Origin: Meconema thalassinum
Taxonomy: Eukaryota; Arthropoda; Insecta; Orthoptera; Tettigoniidae
DNA length: 64,000 bases
Assembly: GCA_946902985.2 (NCBI GenBank)
Contig: OX336388.2
Span: 1,702,861,978 to 1,702,925,977, forward strand
Direction of reading: 5' to 3'
Below are positions 42,795 through 53,750 of the stretch, piece after piece; the first letter of the stretch is position 1; each line of letters opens with the position of its first letter. Under the pieces are notes generated by a model. The model saw nothing but the letters and a program-made list of their open reading frames with translations. It searched no databases and was not told where the DNA came from. The position numbers and the translations under genes are program-made.

Positions 42795-43110
42795 TCAGAT
42801 TGGAGGAAGCCTCAAGGCCTCCTTAGTCAAGGTCTCCTCAAGGTGTCCTCAAGAAATGTCTCTGAATTCCACCCTTAGTCTTGTTTCTGTTTAACCTAAG
42901 GTCATTGTGTAACGCCCATCATTCTAAAGCGTCGAGAGCAGATTGTAATTCGACCTGTGAACTTGAAGCGAGCACCATGTCATCTGCATATATAAATGAG
43001 ATTACCCTCTCTGATAATATATCTGTGATATTACCTGCCATAGCAGTGATATGGATTGTAGAAATTCTAGGTCTTCAAACTGAGATTGCGTCTACCCTGT
43101 CAGTAACATG
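42795..43110. repeat. Duplicated Harbinger-end/LINE block with inverted tail
   Basis: 42795-43051 repeats 42057-42311 almost exactly, including the Harbinger right end and the adjoining RT codons. From about 43057 to 43108 it continues with the reverse complement of 42550-42605. Such a copy followed by an inverted piece points to template switching during repair. Confidence 0.85.
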
Positions 43111-43467
43111 ATGCGGGTGAGCTGCTGGGCATAGTCCCCCAGCCGGCGAGTTCTTGTAGTACAGCGAAGGCTCGTGAGGACACACTCACTTACCTCGGAC
43201 AGCATTTCGAGTTCTGTATATGGCCCCGTAGTTTTCAGCACACAGTGCACATAGCAACCGAGGAGTAACACTACCGCACTGTTCAGTTGGGGCGGTTGAA
43301 GGCTAAATGTTGGTCGGATCACCCATTCAGGAGTGATGGAGGTAGTAGGACAGTTCATGAAGCTATTCAGGACCCGGGTGAAGCGGTTCCAGGTCGATCG
43401 AATCGGATCACACTGCGTAAATCGGTGCAGGATTGTATCCTGATGGGAACGTGAAGTGCATAAGGCG
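43092..43467 (-). pseudogene. LINE ORF C-terminal fragment interrupted by the Gypsy element
   Basis: A minus-strand frame contains HQDTILHRFTQCDPIRSTWN and then RPTFSLQPPQLNSAVVLLLG. It recalls the C-terminal zinc-finger region of non-LTR proteins in which an HxLxxCxxxxxxW motif follows the RT. The frame starts beyond the Gypsy insertion, at 51190-51230. The identification is moderate. Confidence 0.5.
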
Positions 43468-44931
43468 TGTAACAGGAATTAGTGCCCCATGTTGGTAGCG
43501 ACAAGTGTAACAGTTTCGCTAGCCCACACTGTTGGGTGAGAAATGTAACTGTTTACCTTTGCCTAAGCTATGTTGTTTTAATGGGCGCCAAGACCTCAAC
43601 GCAATGTTGAAATCTAAATTTGTATTTAACAACGTCTAGCTCTGGCAGAACACCTTCAAGATTCTATTCACTCAGATCGTGGTATGATTTGATCATTAAC
43701 CCAACAAACAATTGTATCAGGAGAAGGAATTGGTCTATATCTAATGCTACCTACTGAAAGCAAAGATTGCATTGTAAAAGAAATGAATTTATTATATAAA
43801 ACAAGAATAGCAAAATTAATAATAATAAGTATAAAATTTAAATTGGAGCGTTGTGATTTGAATATTACCGATAGAAAATTACGTGAAAACGGAGTCTGAT
43901 AAATTGATTTTACTCTTATTTCCAAGCTATGAAGTTACTGAAATATGAAATGTAAAACAAAGAAAATGAGAGATTGCGTATTTCTGCGTCATTGGCGCTT
44001 ACCACTGGAAATTGCCAAAGCATTTCCCTCGTTCTTGATGATGTTGTGAGCTTCCCACAGTCTCCTGGACGTCGTCATCTCCGTCGGAATTTGATGATAT
44101 TCTGGTAGACTAGATAATTCTATGGTCCGTACCTCGGACCCAAACACTCGTACAACCAAGTTTTACAAAAGTTCGTCGCTAACTCCACTGAACATCGGAG
44201 CGACACGCACTTGCGACCGTACTCTGCAAGTTCTACACAGATTGTCCCTAACTCCACTGAACATCGGAGCGACTCGCACGCGCATCCATACTCCTCAAGT
44301 ATTTCACAGATAGTCCTCCTCCCACGGAACATCGGAGCGACTCCCGCGTATATCCACACTCGGCAAGAACTATACAGATTGTCCTTGTTTCACGGCGCGT
44401 CGAACGATATAACCACACGCCGGCTCCCCACTCTTCAGTCCCAACTAGCTTACGTCGTCCTCACTGATTGGTTGACCCACCACGCGATCTTCTCCTCCTC
44501 CGGGTCATTACACTCGGCGGGAGGGTTCCGTTCCAACAATTCGTCTTTTCTAGACCTTACGACCCAAGATTGCGTCATGCTTCTCGACAAGATTAAGCGT
44601 GTACTTGAAATCCCAGTGAGTCACGTCTCTCGATATACCCTAACTGACGAAAACTCCGTAAAATTCCGTAATCAGATAATTTTCTATGATATCGTCGTTC
44701 GTAATAATTTGCTGGATAGGGTTTTCTAAGACATAGAAAACCTATCTGAATGCTAATAATTTTTATAAAATGCTCCGAAAATACCTTAATAATAATTATA
44801 ATAAATTAATAATAATAATAAATTACCATGAAAAATTCTCTTGGCTGAACAATTTGCCGCGTAAATAAATATAGAATGGCTTCCTACTGACTTATGCCAG
44901 TTGCATAAAACCCCTCGAAAAACACGTTACA
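43468..44931 (-). repeat. Gypsy 3' LTR (left copy)
   Basis: Matches 49726-51189 at a constant offset of 6258 bp. It contains three ~68-bp tandem units marked by aacatcggagcgac (44191, 44260 and 44328). Confidence 0.95.
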
Positions 44932-46217
44932 TATTCGCCTCGGATCATCGGATGATTTACCGTGACGACGGTCCATTATCCGATTATCCCAGACACGTTA
45001 ATAAACCCCATCCAAAATACATATTACATAAATGAAATCACCCTAAATTACAGATATATACACTCATATTTTTTCTTCACGCACTTTGCGTCAAAGTTTG
45101 TTGTCACAATGGATTGCACTTTGCAACCAGTCCAATGTTTTACATATGGAATAGTGTTCCACGGATATTTCCGCCTCTCAAATTTCTCTATGTTGGAGAA
45201 ATAGACATAATTAATGTGTGAGCACTATGTATTTATGATGTCATATCACACGCATTGAAGGTGTTCTGATATATTTATATCACCCTAGAACTTCCTAATT
45301 TCACTGGAGGTCCCCTCCTTATGGTGACATTTAATTCCACTTATCACTGAGCACACGATCCCACTATTGTGGCAGCGCCTCGTGACCATAATACTTAATC
45401 TCTCTTTGAAGTAGATTAAATTAATATTGACTTCTGAAAAAAAAAACAGTAAATGTGCATTACATATAGCACCAAATATTTCTGTGCCGTAATCGCCCTG
45501 TCTTGTTAAGTTCCCGTTAACCATATTCTACTTAATACTAGTTCTCAACACAGACCATTTCTCCTCACACAAATAATACCATTGTACATATTATCTTAAA
45601 TTACACACTTACAAATCTTACATGGCGAGGCCGTAAACAGAAATCACGTGTGCTGATATGTATGAGTTTCATGAAGGACTTTCTCGCATTCTGATGGCCC
45701 ATCTTTTATCTCGTGGACGCCTTAAGCTAACAAGCCCTATTCAAGCGCTCCCCCATCTCTTGGAGATAAATGGGAACCCAACAGCGCTGCCAAAATGGCC
45801 TTGGTGCATCGAGACAATTTAGCGCTCAACAGCATCCGACAATCCCGTCATATTTCCCTGTACCTTAAAAACTCTCATTTACTTACATACTACCCCCCTG
45901 TGTGACTTCTGATACGCCTGCCTTAAGACCAGATCTTCCACGCACCAGACACCACACTTACTCATTTGATAGGCTGGCTCGCCAGCTAAACACACTCACT
46001 TTATGACACATATTTTCGTAGACTATGTATATTATACGTTCCGTATAATCTGTTTCCCTCACTATTCTCCAGCACATATGCTGTTTTCCCATACGTTTGG
46101 AAACCATAAATGTTTCTGCGTCACCTGCTTCCAACCTTGCAAGTGGCTCCCTTAAATGAACGTCATCACGTTGCTCTACCTAGCATATTTCTCAGTGTCT
46201 GTAACGATGCCCTGTTG
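44932..46217. other. Gypsy interior without recognisable coding sequence
   Basis: This is where RNase H and integrase would be expected. Neither is visible in any frame, so the region is either a deletion scar with replacement sequence or an untranslated region. Confidence 0.6.
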
Positions 46218-47546
46218 CTACTGTCCACACATGCTAACCCTACTTTCCTCTGGTGTAACACCTCTACTTGACATCCTATGACCTAAAAATGTCACTTCTG
46301 ACTGCCAGAATGACGACTTAGACAGCTTCAAAGTGAACCCTGCCTGATCTAACTTCTGAAAAACTATATTTAAATGACGTAGATGCTCCTCAAAACTGCG
46401 TGAACTAATTACCATATCATCTATGTAAATGGTTACAAACTCTCCTGTGTCATCCCCTAATGCGATGTTTAAAGCCCCAATTAAAGCTGCTGAACTACTC
46501 TTTAACCCATAAGGTGTTCTACAAAATTGATAAAGGTTATATTTATGACTAAAAGCTGTAAATGGTCTATCTTCGTACATAAGTGGCACTTGCCAAAAAC
46601 TGGAACTCAAATCTACACAAGTGAAATACTTCTTCCCCTCAAAAGTTTGCATTAATTCCTCTATTGACATAGATTTCAGCTGATCTGAACTAATTCTACT
46701 GTTAACCAAACGAGCGTCTAAACAAATACGAACAGTGCCGTCGGTCTTGGGTACCGTGATCAAAGAATTAACATATGGACTGTTAGAGTGCTCAATAATC
46801 CCATCTTCAAGCATCTGATTAATTTGTGCCTCAACTGCACTCTGATAAGCGAAAGGTACAGGATATCTATGTCCTGTGAATACTGACCTATCAATAACGT
46901 TCAATGAATGTGTATAGCAATTGGCCATACCAATGCGATCCTCAAAAACTCTCCTATTACACAATAACACATCATAGAGCCGAACACATTGTTCCACCTC
47001 TATATTACCCTGAAATGCAGCCTCACGTAACGAGTCCTCTAGACTTCCGTTCGTAATCACACTGCCCACAAAACATGGAGAACCCCGCTCTACGGCTGGC
47101 GATATCTCATTTAAAGTACAAATCACACCTACAATACTACTCCTCTGAATATGGTCATTGAACGCTACTTCTACTTCAGAATCTCCCCATTTAAATTTCA
47201 AACTCCCTACATCATAACATAAGTTACCAGACACTCTACTTAGCCACTCTGAACCCAAGATAACACTGAATACTAAATTTGGAATTACAAGGCAAATCTG
47301 CTTCTCTACATGATTATTAATTTTAATGTCTACTAAAACTTGCTTAGAAATTACTTTAGACCTCTTCCCAACAGCTGTGATAACAAAAGTGCTTTTAATT
47401 GGCATCTCCTCAAAATTTACTCCAGTTCCTTTCATTTTATCATAAAATGCACTACTTATGCAACTCTTCATACAACCACTATCAATTAAAACATCTGTGT
47501 ACGCCTCGGACACGTTAAATTTAACTATGGGGCTCTTACTAACCAC
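46218..47546 (-). pseudogene. pol: Gypsy pol: aspartic protease and truncated reverse transcriptase
   Basis: An open frame of 442 codons whose first in-frame codon is not ATG. The retropepsin active site is VLIDSGCMKS near residue 15. RT motifs follow: RICLDARLVNSRI, FTCVDLSSSFWQVPL (motif A), FCRTPYGLKSSSAAL and the catalytic TIYIDDMVIS, then FLGHRMSSRGVTPEE. It ends after SRVSMCGQ, where the RT thumb, RNase H and integrase should follow. It is 116 bp downstream of gag in a different frame. A full Gypsy pol is roughly 1000 codons, so more than half is gone. Confidence 0.9.
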
Positions 47547-47662
47547 TTCCTGAATAATACCTTCATCATTTAGTTCATGTAATAATTCATTTCTTACATT
47601 TAGGTCATAGGGTTCCTGTATAATTGTATGGACAGGGCATGCTACAGACTGAGATTCTGACC

Positions 47663-49612
47663 TTACTTCGCAGCCTGGTTCGCGTTTAAAGAACCGCTAC
47701 AGCTGGCTGTAGTACTAGTTACTACTGCACTGGTCTGGTTGTTCTGAGTTGTGTTGTCATTGTTTGGCTGTATATTACTACCACTAGGCTGTCCTCTTCC
47801 TTGACCCCTATTCTGGTTGTAATTATTGTCATTATAATTCCCTTGATTTCCCCTGAAATCATTGTTTCTCCCTTGATTTCCCCTGTAATCATTGTTCCTC
47901 CCTTGATACTGATTACCATTGCCATTTCCTCTGTTCTGATTTAGCTGATTATTATTATTTCTATTTTGAGCATTGGCCCCTTCGCCACCGTTCCCTTGAA
48001 CTTCCTGATGCCTGGCTTCATTAGGTCTATTATTATTATTACCCTGGTTCCTATTGAAATTGTCCTCATAACCCCCTCTCCCTAGTGCATCAAATGTGCT
48101 CAACAAATTTTCTACTTGTGATATAGTCTTTACATTCTGGATACAAGCAGCCTCCTTGATCCTATAGGGAAAGTGCCTAAGTAGCAACCTTACCACATCA
48201 CTTTCCTCCTTCAAGCCATCCAGATATTTACACACTAATACCTGCCCTAAAAAGTATTCGGTCATGGTGGAGCTTCCTTTAGGGTTATATTTACCACACA
48301 CTACTCCCTCACGATGCTGCGACTGAATAACCTCATTCCAGAACTTTTCACAGAATTTCATTTTAAAATCATTAATATCAGTAAACTTGTCTCTGTAGAC
48401 AGCAAACCAATTCCTCGTTTCCCCCACAAACACTTGTTCTAAAATTTCAACTACCTGGCACCACTCAATACTACCATTTTCCAACCTCTCCCCGAATTTA
48501 TTTTCTATAGTGTTCATGAACTCCATTGGGCACCCCTGTCGATTGCTGAACTTACCCAGTTCTACCTCCCTGTGTGTGCTATTCATAAAAACTGGTCTAT
48601 TCTGACTATTTTCTTGCCTGATCCTAGCTTTTAATTTTAATTCTAATTCTGCGATTTTCTCCTCAGCCTTCCTCTCAATACTGTTTACTGTTAATTTAAT
48701 GTTTCCTTCTGATTCTTCTACTTTATCATATAGCTTTGCTTGTTTCTCCTCAATCTTGCTAATGCTCTCTTTATTACTCTCTCTTAAATCATTTACTTCT
48801 GCAACTATTTGTGAGTGGACTTTTTCAATTCTACCCCCCAGCTGTTCCTTAACCTCTTTAGTAGCTACCTGAATTTTGTCAATTTCTCCCCCCAATTGCT
48901 TTTTGACCTGCTGTGTTTCCAGTTGCACTAGTTCTTTTAAATTTTCAGCCTGTGTACTGATTCTAATTTCCAACTCCTCCTGTACTTTTCCTAATTTTCT
49001 GTCTACATCTGCAATAATCTCTTTAGCCTTTTCTTCCATCACCCCCCTGATCTCACCTCTAATCAGTTCGAATTTGTCACTCATTTCCCTACTGTTTTGT
49101 TCTAATTTAGCATTTAAAGTTTCAGTACTCTCTCTATTTTCCTTACTGTTTTGTTCTAATCTGGCGTTTAAACTATCGCTCAATTCCCTATTACTCTCTT
49201 TATTTTCCCTACTGTTTTGTTCTAGTTTAGCGTTATTCTGTTCTAACTTTGCATTTAAAGCTTCTGTACTTTCTTTATTTTCCCTACTGTTTTGTTCTAG
49301 TTTAGCGTTATTCTGTTCTAACTTTGCATTTAAAGCTTCTGTACTTTCTTTATTTTCCCTACTGTTTTGTTCTAATTTAGCGTTATTCTGTTCTAACTTT
49401 GCATTTAAGGCATCACTACTAACTTTGTTCTGATACATAAACTCGAGAAGTAAAGTTTTTAATTCTGGTTGGCCGCCTACACTCCCTGTTTCAGTATCGG
49501 GATTTACCTCCGCTACCCCGGTACTACCATCACTCGACATACTGCTCGTATCATCACTCTCCCGTTGATGACCACTACGTAACCTCATCTGTCTTTCTTT
49601 CTCATCCCCCAT
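47663..49612 (-). CDS. gag: Gypsy Gag with expanded coiled-coil repeats
   Basis: About 649 residues from the ATG at 49610-49612 (MGDEKERQM); the frame is open further, back into the LTR, to 49762. The N-terminal third is a long coiled coil with tandem ~25-residue units (AKLEQNNAKLEQNSRENKES) encoded by ~75-bp DNA repeats around 49130-49430. The middle has a capsid-like region (EWCQVVEILEQVFVGETRNW, FCEKFWNEVIQ). The C-terminus is Asn/Gly/Arg-rich with RGNQGRNNDF repeats instead of a CCHC knuckle. The frame is intact. Gag would package RNA; the basic Asn-rich tail probably replaces zinc-finger RNA binding. Confidence 0.88.
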   Translation of the reverse strand: MGDEKERQMRLRSGHQRESDDTSSMSSDGSTGVAEVNPDTETGSVGGQPELKTLLLEFMYQNKVSSDALNAKLEQNNAKLEQNSRENKESTEALNAKLEQNNAKLEQNSRENKESTEALNAKLEQNNAKLEQNSRENKESNRELSDSLNARLEQNSKENRESTETLNAKLEQNSREMSDKFELIRGEIRGVMEEKAKEIIADVDRKLGKVQEELEIRISTQAENLKELVQLETQQVKKQLGGEIDKIQVATKEVKEQLGGRIEKVHSQIVAEVNDLRESNKESISKIEEKQAKLYDKVEESEGNIKLTVNSIERKAEEKIAELELKLKARIRQENSQNRPVFMNSTHREVELGKFSNRQGCPMEFMNTIENKFGERLENGSIEWCQVVEILEQVFVGETRNWFAVYRDKFTDINDFKMKFCEKFWNEVIQSQHREGVVCGKYNPKGSSTMTEYFLGQVLVCKYLDGLKEESDVVRLLLRHFPYRIKEAACIQNVKTISQVENLLSTFDALGRGGYEDNFNRNQGNNNNRPNEARHQEVQGNGGEGANAQNRNNNNQLNQNRGNGNGNQYQGRNNDYRGNQGRNNDFRGNQGNYNDNNYNQNRGQGRGQPSGSNIQPNNDNTTQNNQTSAVVTSTTASCSGSLNANQAAK

Positions 49613-49725
49613 AATGATATACACTGATACAGACAAATAACCCCCAAAATACAGGCACAGAAATATATACCCTTCTCCTTCCACAAATGTTATTAGGTTT
49701 TCAGCCCCAAGTTGTCGGCGACAAA

Positions 49726-51189
49726 TGTAACAGGAATTAGTGCCCCATGTTGGTAGCGACAAGTGTAACAGTTTCGCTAGCCCACACTCTTGGGTGAGAA
49801 ATGTAACTGTTTACCTTTGCCTAAGCTATGTTGTTTTAATGGGCGCCAAGACCTCAACGCAATGTTGAAATCTAAATTTGTATTTAACAACGTCTAGCTC
49901 TGGCAGAACACCTTCAAGACTCTATTCACTCAGATCGTGGTATGATTTGATCATTAACCCAACAAACAATTGTATCAGGAGAAGGAATTGGTCTATATCT
50001 AATGCTACCTACTGAAAGCAAAGATTGCATTGTAAAAGAAATGAATTTATTATATAAAACAAGAATAGCAAAATTAATAATAATAAGTATAAAATTTAAA
50101 TTGGAGCGTTGTGATTTGAATATTACCGATAGAAAATTACGTGAAAACGGAGTCTGATAAATTGATTTTACTCTTATTTCCAAGCTATGAAGTTACTGAA
50201 ATATGAAATGTAAAACAAAGAAAATGAGAGATTGCGTATTTCTGCGTCATTGGCGCTTACCACTGGAAATTGCCAAAGCATTTCCCTCGTTCTTGATGAT
50301 GTTGTGAGCTTCCCACAGTCTCCTGGACGTCGTCATCTCCGTCGGAATTTGATGATATTCTGGTAGACTAGATAATTCTATGGTCCGTACCTCGGACCCA
50401 AACACTCGTACAACCAAGTTTTACAAAAGTTCGTCGCTAACTCCACTGAACATCGGAGCGACACGCACTTGCGACCGTACTCTGCAAGTTCTACACAGAT
50501 TGTCCCTAACTCCACTGAACATCGGAGCGACTCGCACGCGCATCCATACTCCTCAAGTATTTCACAGATAGTCCTCCTCCCACGGAACATCGGAGCGACT
50601 CCCGCGTATATCCACACTCGGCAAGAACTATACAGATTGTCCTTGTTTCACGGCGCGTCGAACGATATAACCACACGCCGGCTCCCCACTCTTCAGTCCC
50701 AACTAGCTTACGTCGTCCTCACTGATTGGTTGACCCACCACGCGATCTTCTCCTCCTCCGGGTCATTACACTCGGCGGGAGGGTTCCGTTCCAACAATTC
50801 GTCTTTTCTAGACCTTACGACCCAAGATTGCGTCATGCTTCTCGACAAGATTAAGCGTGTACTTGAAATCCCAGTGAGTCACGTCTCTCGATATACCCTA
50901 ACTGACGAAAACTCCGTAAAATTCCGTAATCAGATAATTTTCTATGATATCGTCGTTCGTAATAATTTGCTGGATAGGGTTTTCTAAGACATAGAAAACC
51001 TATCTGAATGCTAATAATTTTTATAAAATGCTCCGAAAATACCTTAATAATAATTATAATAAACTAATAATAATAATAAATTACCATGAAAAATTCTCTT
51101 GGCTGAACAATTTGCCGCGTAAATAAATATAGAATGGCTTCCTACTGACTTATGCCAGTTGCATAAAACCCCTCGAAAAACACGTTACA
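49726..51189 (-). repeat. Gypsy 5' LTR (right copy)
   Basis: A direct repeat of 43468-44931. On the coding strand it is followed by a degenerate copy of its own last ~40 bases, the likely primer-binding neighbourhood (tttgtcgccgacaacttggg). Confidence 0.95.
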
Positions 51190-51230
51190 GGCGTTCTCCA
51201 CCATGTGAATGCGATGGAGAGTAGTAAGTG

Positions 51231-52370
51231 TTTGTTAGACTCTAAATATTGCATCATCATGACCAGAAATTGCGTAATCCTGATGACGTCATGGGATGAC
51301 GTCATGGGTCCTTAGAGCGAGCACGTGGTCCAGGAGCGAGCATGTGCAGTGCACGTGTTAGCGTGGGAAGAGGTTGACCCTTTGGCTTGTTTGTGCGATG
51401 GTGATAAAAAGTTAATGGGTGTTGACGTCATGGAGGATGTTTATTAGGATGCTAACTGTCATCTGACACCCATGCGAGTGTGAGCACCAAAACAAAAGGT
51501 TATTCGCGGGTAGTGGGGTAGTGTATGTTCTCTTGCAAGTCGCGTGTGTGCTTGAATACGTATGGCTATGTTGGGAAATGTTTGGTGGCGGGCGAGGACT
51601 AGGGTTGAGTGAGGGTTCGTTTAAATGCTATTTTTCCCGCTCTATTTGATGGTGAGGTAATTTTTTAAAATGGGTGGAATTTGGAAACGCAATTTGAGGT
51701 AAACGTGCTTTTTTGACATTTTGGCGAATTTAATGAGCTTGTAAGGCTAGAACGATGCATATAGGGTGTCGTAGGACTTGTGGTGAACCACCCCTTGCTA
51801 TGGACGGGAGTATATCCACCCCAAAATAAATCTACCCTTACCCGGAGGTTAAGTAGTGGTTATTTTTGTATGCATGCGCACTTGAGGGCTTTTGTAAGAG
51901 AGCGGAATTTTTAAAAGATTCTTTATAGATGAGGCTTTTTAAAAAATTTATTAAAAAAACAAAAAACTAATAGGTCATTCGATTTTTAGTATCTCGCTAA
52001 CCAATAATGCGATGTAAACATATGGGGTGTCATAGGACTCGTAGTGAATTCTCCTTTTGTATGAATGAGGTATGTCAACCCCCAAAATAAAAACTACCCT
52101 TACCTGGGGTGAAAGAGCAATTTTTGTATGTATGCACACCGGTGGCTTTTGTCAAAAGGGTCTAACTACACATTTGTTAATATTTTCTGAACCCAGGATG
52201 GGATTTTCCCATAGGCAGTATCCTAGCACTTGGGGTGACACCTCGTTTTTGAAAGTATCATTCATTTATTTTCTTGTCAAAAGGGCCTAACTACACTTTT
52301 GTTAATATCTCGTGAACCAATCATGCTAGGGACTTGTATGAGGGGTCCTAGCACTTGGGGCGACGTCCCC
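51231..52370. repeat. Polinton-like terminal sequence (second element)
   Basis: No gene. From about 51660 on there are motifs shared with the Polinton-1 TIR: gggtggaatttggaaacgc with gaggtaaacgtgc, and tatctcgctaaccaata, tatctcgtgaaccaatcatg and gggtcctagcacttgggg. I take it as a diverged Polinton TIR. Its outer end is not clear. Three TGACGTCA palindromes lie at 51284, 51297 and 51423. Confidence 0.55.
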
Positions 52371-53750
52371 CTTTATGGGGTGAAACTACCCCCCCAAAAT
52401 TGAAAACTCAATATCTTGGAAACTATGAACCCTAAAATTAGGCGTTATAGCTTTAAAAATAGGTGATGACATAGGCTTTTACCTGGATTGGTCATTTCAC
52501 CCCTAAAACAGTAAATAGTCATGTTATGGGAAAAAAACGTGTTAAACACCTAAAAATGATAAATGAAACTAAGATCTTTTGTTTTTGATGAAAAATAGCA
52601 GGGGGGTGAAAACTACCCCCAAATTGAAAAATCGATACCTTGGAAACTAAGAACCGTAAAATTATGTGTAATAGCTTAAAAAATTCGTTGTGACATAGGC
52701 TTTTACCCGGATAGATGATGTCACCCCTAAAACAGTAAATAGTGATTTTACAGTGGGGAAAAAGGTTTTAAACGGGTAAAAATGATAATTGAACCTAAGA
52801 TCTTTTGTTTTTGATGAAAAATAGCAGGGGGGTGAAAACTACCCCAAAATTGAAAAATCGATACCTTGGAAACTAAGAACCGTAAAATTATGTGTAATAG
52901 CTTAAAAAATTCGTTGTGACATAGGCTTTTACCCGGATAGATGATGTCACCCCTAAAACAGTAAATAGTGATTTTACAGTGGGGAAAAAGGTTTTAAACG
53001 GGTAAAAATGATAATTGAACCTAAGATCTTTTGTTTTTGATGAAAAATAGCAGGGGGGTGAAAACTACCCCAAAATTGAAAAATCGATACCTTGGAAACT
53101 AAGAACCGTAAAATTATGTGTAATAGCTTAAAAAATTCGTTGTGACATAGGCTTTTACCCGGATAGATGATGTCACCCCTAAAACAGTAAATAGTGATTT
53201 TACAGTGGGGAAAAAGGTCTTAAACGGGTAAAAATGATAATTGAACCTAAGATCTTTTGTTTTTGATGAAAAATAGCAGGGGGGTGAAAACTACCCCCAA
53301 ATTGAAAAATCGATACCTTGGAAACTAAGAACCGTAAAATTATGTGTAATAGCTTAAAAAATTCGTTGTGACATAGGCTTTTACCCGGATAGATGATGTC
53401 ACCCCTAAAACAGTAAATAGTGATTTTACAGTGGGGAAAAAGGTTTTAAACGGGTAAAAATGATAATTGAACCTAAGATCTTTTGTTTTTGATGAAAAAT
53501 AGCAGGGGGGTGAAAACCACCCCAAAATTGAAAAATCGATACCTTGGAAACTAAGAACCGTAAAATTATGTGTAATAGCTTAAAAAATTCGTTGTGACAT
53601 AGGCTTTTACCCGGATAGATGATGTCACCCCTAAAACAGTAAATAGTGATTTTACAGTGGGGAAAAAGGTCTTAAACGGGTAAAAATGATAATTGAACCT
53701 AAGATCTTTTGTTTTTGATGAAAAATAGCAGGGGGGTGAAAACTACCCCG
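52371..53750 (+). repeat. 226-bp tandem repeat array
   Basis: The marker agcaggggggtgaaaac occurs at 52597, 52823, 53049, 53275, 53501 and 53727, an exact 226-bp period. Five units are nearly identical, one diverged unit precedes them and a stub follows. Units contain ttggaaactaagaaccgtaa, which resembles ttggaaactaggaactctac in the Polinton-1 TIR. The array ends directly at the truncated polymerase gene. Confidence 0.95.

Larger units (their letters stand above)
43468..51189 (-). mobile_element. Ty3/Gypsy LTR retrotransposon, pol truncated
   Basis: 7722 bp with 1464-bp LTRs, TGTAAC...GTTACA termini and a GGCG 4-bp target duplication (43464-43467 and 51190-51193). The coding strand is minus. 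Gag and the first part of pol (protease and RT fingers/palm) are present, but RNase H and integrase are not. I counted about three differences between the LTRs, so insertion was recent even though pol is deleted. It may have moved with enzymes supplied in trans. Confidence 0.93.

Noticed and set aside
43468..43506. Alternative inner start of the left LTR at the second TGTAAC (43507)
   Set aside because: The GGCG target duplication abuts 43468 and 51189, and both copies include the extra 39 bp.
44211..44729. 172-codon frame in the LTR (repeated at 50469-50987)
   Set aside because: Translation of the LTR tandem repeats; no domain, opposite to the element's coding strand.
48876..49433. 185-codon plus-strand frame rich in Leu/Ser/Phe/Cys
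   Set aside because: Antisense shadow of the repetitive Gag coiled coil.
52371..53750. CRISPR-like array
   Set aside because: Units are 226 bp with no short repeat/unique spacer alternation; the genome is eukaryotic.
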